Shown here: positions 1 through 11,800 of the stretch, one piece after another | Numbering within the stretch: the stretch's first letter is position 1 | How the letters are laid out: each line of letters starts with the position of its first letter | NCBI GenBank assembly: GCA_902702965.1 | Contig: CACRXP010000434.1 | Location: 260,966-324,965 of the forward strand | Direction of reading: 5' to 3' | From: Spirometra erinaceieuropaei | Taxonomy: Eukaryota; Platyhelminthes; Cestoda; Diphyllobothriidea; Diphyllobothriidae | Length of the DNA stretch: 64,000 bases | The notes under the pieces: generated by a model | Databases searched by the model: none | What the model was told of the DNA's origin: nothing | The model's input: the letters and a program-made list of their open reading frames with translations, nothing else | Translations under genes and position numbers: made by a program

Positions 1-1134
1 ACAACGTCGTAGTCGTGGTTTTTGTGTGTGAGCGTGTGTTTTGTCTTACTCGGTTACTTACGTCTCACCGTTACGTAGTCATTTTCAACTCCGAGTCCCG
101 ACGAAATGCAGGATGAGAGATGCCATCTTGTCGTTTATCAAGCGGCCTGCATTTGCCGTAGATTTTACCCCCTTGGCATCCGTACTCACTTATCTCCGTC
201 CACTACTCAAGAATTTCGCCCGGGCGATACGGAACTGAGCACATGGTCATCTTTTAACTCGCAGTACATGCCTTGGTTCCTTAGTGCCCTGCTGGAGATA
301 TCCAACAGTTGGTTCTCTAATCTTTCATTAAGGTATGTAACCGGGGGGGGGGGGAGGGGTCAGGGGTAAGGGTATTCAGTAGAACAAAATAGCACGATGT
401 GGTTTTGATCGTGCTAAGAATTCATTAGGAGCCCTATCAGGGCAGGTTCAGTCATCCCCTTTGCAGACGAGAGGTTTCAAAAAGTTGAATGTTTGCAAAT
501 TGTCCCTGACATGCATCATGCTACTTACTGAGTCGGCACACGAGTTGAAGTTCTATCCCTTTCGAGGGATGAATTGATAATAATCGCCATTTTTCTCTAA
601 AAAATACCAGGCCCGATCTTAACTACCTCAGACATCCTTCCAGTGAACTTATATGCGCTTTCTTAATGACGTGAAGTGACATGGTTTATCTCGTGGTTAT
701 GTGCATAAGAGTTGCAATTCTTTGCCGAGAGCGCATTACGCATCAGTTTCCGGACTGATTAATACAGTTCTTTAGAAGTTGCCTCAAGTAAAACGTGTCG
801 TCGGATTCTCAAGTGGAGGTCCTGACTTCAGACGCATGCAATCAACATCATGAAGAAAACGCGTCTGAAAGTGGGATTTGGATAGGCTTCCAGAAGTTTC
901 TTAGCGCTCTTAATGCATCAGCTTTCTGGCGCGTTCTGCAAAGTCTGCGTTAGTCTTTGACCATTGGTGTGGGAGGCGTTGAAAGGAGACTCAGACCTCA
1001 TCAGCCATTTCGTTCGGTCTGGTTACCAGTCAGCCGACTGTTTGACTGTCGATTTTGACGATGTCCACCGTGTGCTCCACAGCAGACCACGAGCAGGAAC
1101 GGTGACTTACGCATGGTCTAGTTTATGGTGGTAG
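1..1134. other. 5' flank, no gene recognised
   Basis: I see no exon, RNA gene or recognisable repeat here. A 12-base G run lies near 342-353. The small open frames in the first 370 bases have neither plausible splice sites nor recognisable protein content. Confidence 0.5.
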
Positions 1135-1328
1135 AAGACTTGCTCAGCATCAACCGCACTCATTCCTCCTCCCTCCCCCTCTGGGACCGGTATCATGACC
1201 AAATCAAGAAAACCGGAGGCCAGAGGGGCCGCAGGCGGCTAGTGCTACGCAAACCCGCGCCTAGGCGTACCACCACAACCCCTGATTCACACAACAAACA
1301 CTTGACCGAGAATTTTAAGCAACTACAG
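1135..1328 (+). CDS. Possible upstream exon (basic, Thr-rich peptide)
   Basis: Reading from 1137, this frame is open for about 64 codons and ends in CAG followed by GTATGA, a reasonable splice donor. Third codon positions are C/G-rich, unlike the surrounding DNA. The peptide includes a likely N-glycosylation site (NRT), a basic stretch (GGQRGRRR) and a Thr run (RRTTTTPDS). The acceptor side is weak, with a TAG at 1132-1134 and little pyrimidine in front, so the start is uncertain and could lie farther 5'. The exon would end in phase 0, which fits the alternative acceptor at 14392 of the next candidate exon but not the one at 14475. It could belong to the sushi-domain gene, to another gene, or be chance. 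Confidence 0.3.
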
Positions 1329-2173
1329 GTATGAAGGACGGCTCGAATCCCAATTTTCGCTGTGTGTGTGTGCCTGCAACTGGGTTTGCCACTACAACCC
1401 AAATGGCGACATTTGTAAGGGGTGTGAATTTCCAAAAATACCTGCCAGAATTCGATGTAGCCCTCGTGTTGGTCCTGTGCATCCACTGTTTGGTTGGTTT
1501 CGAGGACAAACCACTTAGTCGACAAACTCGTATAGGCTTTTGGAAGGAGAGAGAGTTGTCCCTCGTAGTAATATTCATTGCACTCCCCCACCATAGCAAA
1601 ATGCACTCGCTTGAATCCGCCACGACGCACCAACAGTCGTGATTTAGGTGGCTCCCATCTGATCTGCTTACTCAATTTGCCCTTAGAGACGAGAATCCGG
1701 TAGCAATGACTGCCTTTAGTTGGTGTTTACGTTATGCCTTTGCATCTCCGGTGCTTTCATGGACACGCTGTTGAAATGAGGACGAGTGATTAGTATGAAT
1801 CGTCCCTTGAGCTCAGGGTTCATAATGTAGCCTATTTATTTCCGAGGGGCTTCCGGCAAAATTGTTGGTTCAGATAACTGAAAATGAATTTCTTAGTTTT
1901 ATTTTCTCACTCTGGATACCGATGTCGAATCGGTCTACCTTCGTGAATTGTCCCCTATCCAGCATACACATTGTGTAAATTCTGACCAGCTACGGTTGTA
2001 TTTCTACTTCCGCAGCTACAATCTTCCTTACTACAAAGCCTACAGTCGGTGGTACGGACCTACTCTCATTGGCTCGGAGTAAATAGATTGCAAGTTCGAG
2101 TTGAGCGAACAATTCTGGTAAAGAGTCAATTAGTTGCCAACAAAATGAAAACTTTTGAATCACAGGGGGTCAG

Positions 2174-2176
<3 letters not shown>
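1329..2176. other. No gene recognised
   Basis: Open frames of 100-160 codons exist on both strands at 1193-1675. Their translations overlap each other and match no family I know, and I see no bounding splice sites. I treat the stretch as non-coding. Confidence 0.45.

Positions 2177-2236
<60 letters not shown>
2177..2236 (+). repeat. Pure (CAG)20 microsatellite
   Basis: Twenty uninterrupted CAG units. In the frame open across it (from 2049) the tract would read as poly-Ser, but the flanks of that frame do not look coding. I call it a simple repeat and not a polyserine protein. Confidence 0.95.
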
Positions 2237-2237
<1 letters not shown>

Positions 2238-2551
2238 GGTTGGAATGAAGGAAAAAGCGAAGGCAGTTGCCGGTTGAGCCATCCAGTCTGACTTTATTTG
2301 CTTTGCAATGTCCTAGTTGATCGCAATGGCAGACAGTGCATAAAAGTTCTCACGGAAATGTGCATTACTCAAGGCTGTTTTGCAACAGGATCTGCGCGAT
2401 TGTGGGAAGGGGGGGGGCGTGGCGTCGACATGTGATCGCAGATTCAGTCCACTTTTTCGGTTCTTTTCAAAGGTCATTGGCGATCTCTGGTGAATTGTGA
2501 GTAGACCTAGACTCCCAATATTGCTTCAAGCACTTTCCTGGTCATCTAAAT

Positions 2552-3276
2552 ACAGTGCGTGACCGATCTCATGAAATGTTGGCCAAAATTCTGGAATGCG
2601 TTTCCGATTAGGAAGGATTACTTAAGTGGGATTGTTATACTATTTATCGTTCAACATAACCCTATACAATTTCGGACTCGCCAGGAGGTCAGCTTTTGAA
2701 TGCACTTCTTTTTGACCTCCTGCAGAAACCACACTCGGTAAAAAAGTGCGCTATGAAAGTGTGTATTTATGTTTTAAAAATGTTTCCCAATTCCCGAGTA
2801 ATTTTCAGCCTGATCTGCCAATGCAACAGCGTTTAGCAATTTCGGTCTACAAGATGCATGCGTTCCACGTAAAGAAAATCATATATTCCCCTTTGCATTT
2901 AAGAAGATGTCACATAGAGTTCATGAAATTTTGCAATGGATCCAGACTGTGTTGTACATTTCACGAGGAATATTAGTAAGCAGGCATATGCGGTCTTGCA
3001 TGCACGGACATCGCATAGTCTTAAAAATCGCATAATCAATATGAAGACAATGTGATTTCCTACCAAATACACAAATGAAAACACAGTTTTGTGCATGTTC
3101 TCTATAAAATATGTTTGAATTTATAAAACCACCGAAAATCAATAGGAAAAATGCATGCTACTTGTGTGGCCATTTTTTTACCGAGTGTTGTTTCTGCAGG
3201 CCAGAAAGAAGTGTATTCAAAAGTCGACATTCTGGCAAATCTGAAATTTTATAGGGTTACGCTGCATGGCAATCAG
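2552..3276. mobile_element. Foldback element, family F1, decayed
   Basis: The element starts with the terminal sequence ACAGTGCGTGACCGATCT. Its left arm contains a block near 2690-2730 (GACCTCCTGCAGAAACCACACT). That block returns in inverted form near 3180-3240, and the element then runs out near 3276. The same terminus and arm occur at 13080 and 57111. There is no coding potential. The right end is truncated compared with the copy at 13080-14024. Confidence 0.75.
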
Positions 3277-4376
3277 TGGCGGTGGACGTGCTGGTTCCAT
3301 TCGTTTCACGACGTTTAGTGGGAAAGACACGCCGAAGAATGAGTACAACCCACAAGAAATTCAATTTTAATCATTGTCGTCTTCAGATATCTAGTTGAAG
3401 ATCGGTAATAAATGCCTCTACGGAAATACCAACCGGTAATCACCATTAAAAATGGTCAATATAATAGCAGTTTGAATTGCCACAGTCTCTATGCAATGAG
3501 ATCTCAAGTGTCCGACCAGGCCGATGCGTGAGGTGAATGTGCGGCAGGTTGGGGGTTACTAAGTCGGTGGCCACTGTTTTGTTACTAGTGATGGTTGCAC
3601 TGGTGGATGAGGAATCGGTAAAAGGTGGGGATGGGAGAGTTGGCGGGTGTGTTAGGTGCCAATATTGCGGTGAATTCTGTTGTTGTGGATACCTATGTCC
3701 CCGAATAGGCCCAAACGGTAAATGAATGTGTGTGGACAGTGAAATCGGATTCGGTGAGTGTATGTCAGGGCTCCTGTCATTGGTGTGTCAGGTCTAGTAC
3801 GATGGATTCGCAGGTGACCGATTAGGCCGACGGTTGAGGACAGGGTGGGAGCGGATCCTCATCACTGGAGGGAATGATGAGGGCACCGCCACCGCCATAG
3901 TGATAACTCGATCGCCGAAAATTACGAAATCCACAGCTGTCCCCGAGAGGCTCTCTTAGTGGATTAAGCGTAAATTGGTTGATAGTAAGCCAGACAGCAG
4001 TTTTCACAGCCGAAGGCGCTGGAAATGGGTGCAAGTGGAGTGAATTACAGAATTAAAAGGCTAAAATATATGAAGCATTTGTCAAGGTAAGAGATCGCCT
4101 CTGATCTTGCATAAGGAGGAGTATCTTGATGGTCACCTTGAGACGACTAGTTATCACAAACTAACCTTCATTTCAAATGAGGACTTAAATATTCCATCAG
4201 TTGGTTGCCTTCCAAGTCACGACGTCTAGGGCCACGTAATGTTGATTTTAAAGCGCTGTAGTTGTTTTCTGTGAGGAATCAGTGCATAAGGGCCCAAACT
4301 ACCTTGATTTCGCTTCATTTTCCCTCGCAAACCTGGGACAAATCAGAATCTCAGCGACTGGCGGTAGAATTGGGTA
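3277..4376. other. No gene recognised
   Basis: A 62-codon cysteine-rich frame at 3537-3725 is the only notable frame. It has no splice or family support, and I attribute it to chance in G/T-rich DNA. Confidence 0.4.
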
Positions 4377-7036
4377 CAAAAGCCAACATGTCTTAAAAAA
4401 CTAAGTCTTCGCGTGCCACACACTTGCCGCCTCCCTCTGCGTGATCCAATCTTCAACAGACGCAGATCCTGTTTGAGCGAGAGGTGTGCGCTTTCTGAAA
4501 CGCAACCTTTCCCCCGGTCAGTCACGTGTTCACTCTCTCCCACCCCTGACGCAGCGGCATCGCTCATTATGGGAGCTTAATTGCATTATCAGCCCATCCT
4601 TTCCAGCAAGCCTCCTTAGGTGGAGTAATGCTTTGAGACACCAAGGCCACAGTGTCGCGATTTCTTTACTCCCACCCGAAACAGCATGACATAAGGTCAC
4701 ACAGTAGCGATTGGAGACTTTTGACTCGCGATTTCGTCTGCTCGCCTGCAGGGCTCAATTTCGCACTCTGAGTCACTACTGTCTGTTGTGAGCTGAAGAA
4801 GCAAGTGCACACTTTGGCGGTAAGTGCGATCACACATACACGCACGTGCAGTCTTCGCATGCGATTGCCTGGCGGCGGCTTGGGGGGGGGGGTTGGGAAG
4901 ATACAAATGACACACAGTTTGCTGGGGCCCCAGTTGAACACAGCTTCGGACCTACAGCGGAGCAGCGTTGCCACCAGATGGGGGGGCTTCACGTTGCGAT
5001 GGGGCATGCACTCAAATTCGGGGTGCTTCAGACTTTCACAATCTCCGAACCTGTGTGTGAAAAGGGGGGGGGTGGGCAGTGGGGGATGTTGTTGTTGTAG
5101 CTGTCGCGGAAAGCAATAACAAGTGTGCTTGAGAGTACAGTTGGATAACGAGCCGGTGGAGTGGATTCAGGGTTCTTAGACGGGGATACAAAAATAACCG
5201 GTACTTGGGTGAGGCGCGAACAAGACCGGATGTTTCAGCTGCCATATCCATTTCCAAAACACACTGATGTCTCAAACAGTGGATCTCGCATCAGGGCCGC
5301 AGGTATCACAGTAACAAGCGATTATGGATAACTGTCTCCGACTTGAAGATGCATGGACATGGAAGTTGAAGCCGTCTGATCAACCGCGGCCAAGAGTATC
5401 GAGCATTTTTAATACTTGAGATTCAGTCTCCTTGGTCCTATTCACGACCTAATGCTGAAGCTAGGAATGAGGACACCACAGTTACGTAGACCTGGCGTCG
5501 ACGGGTCCGAATTAATTTTAGGGTGTAATACAGGGTTAGCGTGAAATATGCTTACAAACCACCCCGCTGAAATAAACCCCCAAGCCCTAATATAGCCCCC
5601 AACCACGGCAATTCCCAACACTACGCCGATTTTCTTGTTCATCGCTGCTCACAGCGCCTAGAGCAACGGTACCAGTCGGACCAAACTCATTCCTCCCACC
5701 TCACCCCCTAATAATGCCATCGCATTTTTTACACGCACATTTCTAAACTGTGCATCTTCTACCAGGTTCTGAATCGTTTAATTATTCAACCTTTTCCATG
5801 TAATCGTACGTCGTTGGTATTAAATTGTATAGCATATTAATAAGAGTAAACCTCCAGTTCTGTTGCCCTTTGCAGTTACCACGTTTTCTTTTTCTTGTGG
5901 CCGGCTCACAGAGCAAGGTTCCAAATGTACCATTTTCGGAGTAGATGGTTAAATGTCCACTGAATTACTGTACTCCAAAGGAGAGAATATGATGAGCAAA
6001 CTATGGAAAGTGTCTTTCCAAGGTCGATACCTAGATGCAGTCGTCTACGCAATGAAAGTAAGTGGCAATAATGAACACATGGATTTCATGGAGTGGGTGA
6101 TGATTGCATTTCCACATTTCCCGATATCGGCTTCTGTGTTGCCTTGGAGCTTAAGTCAGAAGTCTCTGTAGTATGAACAGTAGTCGACTGCAGAATAAAT
6201 ATGAATGCTCTTTTTGTCTCGCAGACCGCTTTTGGCCATGAAAACGGATCGAACTTCAACAGCACACTGCGTTCAAAACTTGAGGAACCGACACATTCCG
6301 GGCATGATGATTTGCGTCAGCTAGACAGTCGTGACCTCCTTACGCGTCTGTCTACACCTCTGAACAGAACGCGCTGTTCTCTTTCACAAAAGCCCCGGAT
6401 CCCCATCTCTCCCTCTTTCCCTCTCACTCTCTTACAGTCGTCATTTCGTGTGAAGAAGTCGCGCCGTTGTTGATCAATCATGCGCACGCGTTTTGACGTT
6501 TCAACGGCACATTGGGTGCAGACGCCTTTGTCGGCGCCGATACGGTACTGGTGGTTGCACTCACGCTGTCCTGCCACGGTGACCATCTGCACGTCAGAGG
6601 CCATCTCCTGACTTATCGATCGTCGTAGGCAGCAGGACCGGCAGGTCAGGGTGGGAGGGGGGAGGCGCCGTGCTTCGGGTGTCCTCTCCCGAGATCCAAG
6701 GCATCAAGCGCGTGGCTGCTGGAGGGGCGTTCGCACGCCGAACCGTGAGACCCACGCGCACGTTTGTCGAAGACTAAACGCAGTGGGACAACTTGCAATC
6801 CAGTTAGTTGGATCGGTCTTAAGAGGCGGTACTCGCGAGAGAACACGCTCCAAATGAGCAGTGTCACAGTTCTCGAGAGTCGATATCTATTCTGGGTTTG
6901 CCCGATGTCGGGGTTGACCTCGTTAAACTGTTCGCGCTAAAACAAGGACCGGAAGTTTCGTTAGCTGACACCTATGCGTTGGCCTGCTCAACTGCCTGCG
7001 TGAGTAAGTATCCAATGCAGCTATTAGTTTTCATAG

Positions 7037-7290
7037 GTCAGATGTGGGGCTTGTGTAGTCCCACCTGAAATAAGCAAACCCAGCCACCTGTAATGCGGGA
7101 CCGATGATAATAGGGGGCTTTTTCATGGGGCCTGGCAACGTACAGGAGACGAGATCAAGTAGTTTTATGCAAAAGAAAAGCTATTGGGAATGCGCGGTTG
7201 TACTTTGAGTGTTGTGAAATAGTTGCCTTAATCCCTAACCTCTACATTAACCATAACCCCAACAGTACTGTGCCCATCAGGTGGGGCTAC
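7037..7290 (+). repeat. Family T repeat with degenerate CCCTAA tail
   Basis: The head (GATGTGG...GTAGTCCCACCTGA, then TGCAAAAGAAAAGCTATTGG, then TTGTACTTTGAGTG) is shared with 15048, 52090 and, in reverse, 21200-21500. Each copy runs into CCCTAA-like sequence; here that tail is short and degenerate (near 7226-7270). The copy lies inside the left arm of the inverted duplication. Confidence 0.75.
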
Positions 7291-8224
7291 ATAGTCATAT
7301 CGTACCGTGTCACATTCCAAAGTGACCAGTTGTTATTGTTAGAGAGTAAACACATGCGGATCGTCTGCGGTTGTTTGAGTACGGCCTCCCTAGACGGTTG
7401 GATGAATCAACCTTCCGCGACCTTTGCGGAGCTTCGACGACAAACCGGAAACAACTACAGGTCGGGCACATCAATCGATTCCATGACCTGAGGGTCCGCT
7501 ATCCATTTCTGCCGTTTTAATTTTTACCCTCCTCCATATGTAGCTTAGATATTGCGGTTTGAGACTGCGTACTTGGTTGAAGTGGAACGCCCATGTCTAA
7601 AAAAGTATTGTCAGTACAAACGGAAGGGCGAGTTCTGGACAGCAGTTAAGAAGGCAGTGCGATCGCTGGAATAAGGTTTTCATTCACCTAACGTTTTGGA
7701 CATGGCGATGAACGTGGAAGATGGGTGACTGGTAGAAACAAAAAAGCGAGTTCCAGGAAACAGGTTTGAAGAAGGAATGTAGCGTCCGACCTCGAAAGGG
7801 GTTCGGTGGCCGAGAGTTTACTCGCGTCCTTTTGGGTTGCCTGGGACGGAACGTCGGAAACTGGGGCACTCTGTCCGATTTATGAACCGTTCGGATCGTC
7901 TTTCCAAGCGTTCATTATCGAATAACAATCTTCAAGCACACGATAAGCCGCGTAGTACTCTAAGGTTTATTGAGGAAAGGAAAAAGGGGAACGTAGAACG
8001 AGGGCAAAACAAAGGGGGATCTATTAGTCCAACAAAACGTTAGTTTCACAGTTGCCCAGGGAAGGTGGAGTTGGATGTTGCTACCGGGGAGAGGGAGTCT
8101 TCTTCTTCACGCACCCCGACTGAAAAAAACAAGAGTAAGCAAGCAGGTAGTGTCCAGACACCAGGCACCCTTGCTCTCAAACTTAGCGCCCTTGTCTATT
8201 AAAACAACCGTTCATGTGTACCTG

Positions 8225-8560
8225 CTACAGGAAACTCGACCATCGGAGTCAAAGCATTGTCCTTTTGACATTTCGGACGCACATTTGAATCCACCATTAC
8301 CATAGATAATTCTAGGCAAGTAACGACCGGACTGCAACCAATTACACAATTATCACGCCACTTGCTAATATCTGCGACGAAAGGGGGAGCTGCCACTTTT
8401 GATGTGCGAGCAGCGGTGTAACAACTGCATCATATAAATACTTCGAAATCTGTCCAATTCACTGTGCCTATCTGATTGCATCTATGATGATGGATTCGAG
8501 CTTGATCCCGAAAGGTAGGGCGAATAAAGCTCTTGTTCCGGCGTTCGTGTCGCTATCTAG
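8225..8560. mobile_element. Diverged PLE-terminal palindrome
   Basis: Two inverted arms meet near 8400. The left arm carries TTTGACATTTCGGACGCA and the right arm carries GATGATGGATTCGAGC...AATAAAGCTCTTGTTCC. The arms are diverged versions of the terminal sequence seen at 29325-29636. The hammerhead-like core is broken here (CTATGATGA; GAAAGG). The same arrangement is present in the right arm of the duplication near 20270-20600. Confidence 0.65.
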
Positions 8561-8814
8561 TCAGGTGTATAACTCTCTGGCAACCGTATTCTATAACTTA
8601 GGCACCCCTTCTGCGTCCAGCATCATTAGTTGTGGCTGTCGCTGATCTGTCGAGAATGTGGAACGTCGGGGAAAAACTTCTCAATCCAAAGATCGCATCT
8701 TTCCCACCTCAAACGTCATCAGGTTTAAAGTTCTACAAATGTTCAATTACCCGCCTAGGAAACCGTCCTTGCAATGTTATAAAAAGCCCCAAAGTCGACC
8801 GAAGGCGTCGTTGC

Positions 8815-9310
8815 TCTAGCTCTCACTCTCCTACAGTCGTCGTTTCGTGTGGATAAGTCGCGCCCTTGTCGATCGATCATGCCCGTCCTCTCGCGCACGC
8901 GTTTTGAGCTCTCAACGTCACGTTGGGTGCAGATGCCTTTGTCTTACGGGCCGGCTCTGATACGATAGTGGTGGGTGCACTCACGCTGTCCTGTCACGGT
9001 GACCATCTGCACGTCAGAAGTCATCTGACTTATCGATCGTCGTAGGCCCGGCAAGCCACGGGGAGGTGGAGGCACCGTGCTTCGGGCGTCCTCTAACGAG
9101 ATCCGAGCGGCATCAAGCGCGTGGCCGCTGGAGAGGCGTTCGCATGCCGAACCGTGAGACCCACGCGCACCTCTGCGTAAAAGTGATCATACCGGAATTA
9201 TTTGCAGGCCAGTTAGTTGGATCGGTCTTAGGGGGGACGGAACTCGCGTCTCTACGCGAGAGAAAACGACACAACCGAGTAGTGTCACAATTCTACTTTA
9301 AATTTGATTG
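8815..9310 (+). repeat. Extra partial copy of the duplicated unit
   Basis: This segment matches 6418-6885 in the same orientation, sharing the landmarks CTCTCACTCTC..ACAGTCGTC, GGTGACCATCTGCACGTCAGA and GCCGAACCGTGAGACCCACG. It is therefore a further copy of part of the inverted-duplication unit, lying directly beyond the left arm. Confidence 0.8.
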
Positions 9311-9339
9311 ACGTTTTGGCAAATTCTGAAAAAATTGAA

Positions 9340-9470
9340 ATGGAGAACTCTGTGACCTCAGTGGAATTCGAACCCAGGGCTGTAAGGGGAAGGCTTGAGT
9401 TCAGCGAACGCTCTAGCCAACTGAGATACGAGATTCCTGATCGTCAGTCGTGAGTTTAATCACCTTTGTC
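9340..9470 (-). mobile_element. tRNA-derived SINE, family S1
   Basis: Read on the minus strand there is an A-box-like TCTCAGTTGGCTAGAGCG followed by a B-box-like GGGTTCGAATTCC, in the spacing expected for a tRNA-derived RNA polymerase III promoter. The spacing and the lack of a clean cloverleaf argue against a functional tRNA gene. The flank (GTGAGTTTAATCAC) is shared in reverse with the copy at 9770. Confidence 0.65.
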
Positions 9471-9769
9471 TCACGTCACCCGCCACAGCCTACTGGGCCG
9501 TAATGTGTCCACCAAATTGGATACAATAAACCCATTACCTAAGCAGAATATCCTAAGTAATCAATCTAGAATCTACCAAATGACGATCAGGCTCACGTAC
9601 TTATTAGGTCGCCGGATTTTTCACAGTTTGTTCATAGTAAATTATTCAAACTCTGTCCAATCACCCATCTATTATGGGAGCCTGGTAGGCATCTGGTGGA
9701 TTCCAGATGGATTACTTAGGTAATCCTGCTTTGGCAGTCGGTTTATGGTATCAAGTTTGGTAAACTCTT
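9471..9769. other. No feature recognised
   Basis: A/T-rich DNA with only short chance frames. Confidence 0.4.
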
Positions 9770-9955
9770 TACGGCACAGTAGACTTCGGCGGGTAACTTG
9801 AGCCAAGCGTGATTAAACTCACGGCTCCCGGCCCGCGTGCCTCGTAGCTCAGGTGGCTAGAGCGTTGGCTGTACTCAGGCCTTCTTCCGTCCGTCTTGGG
9901 TTGCAATCCCACCGAGGTCGCCGAATTTCTCCCAGGTGGGTCAAAATAAGTCATT
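9770..9955 (+). mobile_element. tRNA-derived SINE, family S1
   Basis: The A-box-like TAGCTCAGGTGGCTAGAGCG (about 9845-9864) and B-box-like GGGTTGCAATCCC (about 9898-9910) are preceded by an ACTTGAGCCAAGCGTGATTAAA head. The head and body are repeated, more decayed, at 11320-11530 and in reverse at 9340-9470. It is a retroposed repeat, not a tRNA gene. Confidence 0.7.
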
Positions 9956-10119
9956 TAGGGTTTGCCGATGTCGAGCTAGGTCTTGTTCCGTTAACTCAAT
10001 GACTTGCTGATATTAGGAGGCCTCTTAAGCTGGCATGTAAGGTCTATTCCATTTACCAGCTTGCGTGACTGAGTCTCTCTCCCGAGGAGCTTTAAATGCC
10101 ATATTCTAGAATTACCAGT

Positions 10120-10265
10120 TACGATGGCTAGAGAGTAAGTGCATATCGATTGTCCGCGGTTGATTGAGTTCGGCCTCTCTAGGCGGTTGAATGAGTCAAC
10201 CTTCAGCGACCTTCGCGGCGATTTGGCGACACACTGGCATCAACTGCAGGCCGGTCGGTCCAAGC
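10120..10265 (+). repeat. Fragment also found in both duplication arms
   Basis: The stretch (AGAGAGTAAGTGCATATCGA...CCGCGGTTG...TAGGCGGTTGAATGAGTCAACCTTC) matches 7340-7475 in the same orientation and 21040-21180 in reverse. It is a third dispersed copy of this block. Confidence 0.65.
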
Positions 10266-10629
10266 CTTAGGCAAAATCTTTGCCATGGCTTGAGCGTCAT
10301 TGTTTGAACCTGCAGCCGTTGGGAATGCCAACTTTCTACCTACTTCACGTGCAACATCAAGTTCTGTATGCGTCTGCTTGAAAGCTGTCATTTACTTATG
10401 ATAAGATCAGAGGTGCTTTAGCCGGTCACGAAAGATCTGGTTTGCTAATAGCTGATTAAACGTATCCATTCATTAGATGGGATTGTCCAAACCCCGAATC
10501 TCATCGATCTGGTGGTCTTTGAGGTGCAGTATTTCCTTGCCGTGATGCCACTTTAAATTCCCACAAATTGAAGATTCTATCTCGATAGGTTGATGATTCC
10601 TGCGCCCCCTACTCTCTCTTAATCCCCTC

Positions 10630-11065
10630 GCACAGAACTGTTCCCAAGTGTCATGCAGGGGTGAAACACGTATCTGGGCTTTTAGATAGCACCTATGCTG
10701 AAAGGGGGGCGATAAATCATGCAACATTTGTATACTACTGGCTGCTTGTTGGCAGTTTATGAATATCCCATATTTATCGAACTGGGGCTGATTAATTTCG
10801 GCTCAAGTATTCATATCATCTTCCGGACTGAGCTTACAGGGCTTCATTTCAAGTGATTTAACGTATAGATTTCGGAGGAGACTGAAAAGCTGAAATTTAA
10901 AAACTTGAATATCTACCAGAAAGCAGACGGGGTATGCTGGTGGATCCATTGATGGGCTGAAACTCCCGCAGTCGTGTTGTGCAGCTGCAGAATATCGACG
11001 AAACACGCGTGTCTGGGCTTTTAGCTAGCACCTGTACTGTCAGTACGGTAAATCATGCAATATGA
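10630..11065 (+). repeat. Family X repeat, two copies in direct orientation
   Basis: Two blocks, near 10650-10730 and 10905-11065, share GAAACACG..TCTGGGCTTTTAG.TAGCACCT and AAATCATGCAA. A related block occurs at 61495-61660 and, in reverse, at 34640-34740. The longer copies also share TATCTACCAGAAA and GCAGAATATCG. I see no protein coding, and the class is unknown. Confidence 0.65.
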
Positions 11066-11299
11066 GAAATGGTACATTTGATTCAGCAATTTTTCCAATT
11101 TCTGCTAATCACCCACAGATCTGGCGTTTTGTCGTTTCATGCATTTTTCCATCTACCACTCTCCCATAGTATTCTGGTTTGTTAAAAAAGAGTAATGCCT
11201 GTGTACCTAAACTCATGAAAAGCTCAGTCTTTTCTCCCCACCTTACACACCAGTGATGAACGAAATGCCTTGTCTACGTTCGCCACGTATGCCTGAGCA

Positions 11300-11535
11300 G
11301 TTGGCCTACTCTACTAGCATTGCTGGATCCCAGACATATTTCAGTAGGCTGGACAGGAAACTTGACCCAAGGGTGATTAAAATTACACTTCTCGGTCCGG
11401 AGGGGTCCTCATATCTCCGATGGCTTGAGCGTTGGTTGTACACAAACCTTGCGATCGCTGTTGTGGATTTGATTTCCACTGAAGCCACCGAGTTCTTCAC
11501 AGTTGGGTCAAATGAATGCCTGAAGTAGGCAAAAA
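11300..11535 (+). mobile_element. Decayed SINE, family S1
   Basis: The head AACTTGACCCAAGGGTGATTAAA and the body TGGCTTGAGCGTTGG align with the SINE at 9770-9955. Both the A-box and B-box positions are eroded. Confidence 0.6.
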
Positions 11536-11800
11536 GGTCATGATTTATTGGTACCAAAAAATTTCGCGACGGCCCATCAGCTGCGTCCTGTCGCTTCATA
11601 AGAGAGATAACGAGTGAGAAGAATACAACAGATTTGAATTCGTGCAGAAAATCAATGCAGAAACAGCAAGGCCAGGGTTTTGGGTAAAGCTGGCTAAGCG
11701 ATAAAGTTAGTAACTCAAACACCGTAGGGCAAGAAAGTGAAAAAGGGGAACATTAAAGAGCAAAAATGAGAGGAGAAAGGGGAAATCATAGAGCTAGAGG

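Larger units (their letters stand above)
4377..8818 (+). repeat. Left arm of 4.4 kb inverted duplication
   Basis: This segment is the diverged reverse complement of 19998-24203. Matching blocks can be followed in order: 4390 to 24190, 4690 to 23880, 5640 to 22920, 6240 to 22300, 6880 to 21670, 7600 to 20760, 8280 to 20510 and 8790 to 20020. Similarity looks high but not perfect by eye. An extra stretch of about 450 bases at 7775-8225 is absent from the right arm. The segment contains no long coherent reading frame. It is either a segmental duplication or two opposed copies of a long non-coding transposon. Confidence 0.85.

Noticed and set aside
1193..1675. 160-codon minus-strand frame
   Set aside because: It overlaps a similar-sized + frame and a likely exon. 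The translation has no recognisable domain and random-looking composition.
2049..2291. Open frame encoding poly-Ser over the CAG tract
   Set aside because: The flanks of the frame show no codon bias or splice sites. The length comes from the triplet repeat.
3537..3725. Cysteine-rich 62-residue frame starting MCGRLG
   Set aside because: The hydrophobic start and Cys cluster look like a secreted peptide, but the DNA is simple G/T-rich sequence and I see no exon boundaries or family match.
9340..9955. tRNA genes
   Set aside because: A- and B-box-like sequences are present but the acceptor stems do not pair and the units are joined to a common repeated head, so they are SINEs.
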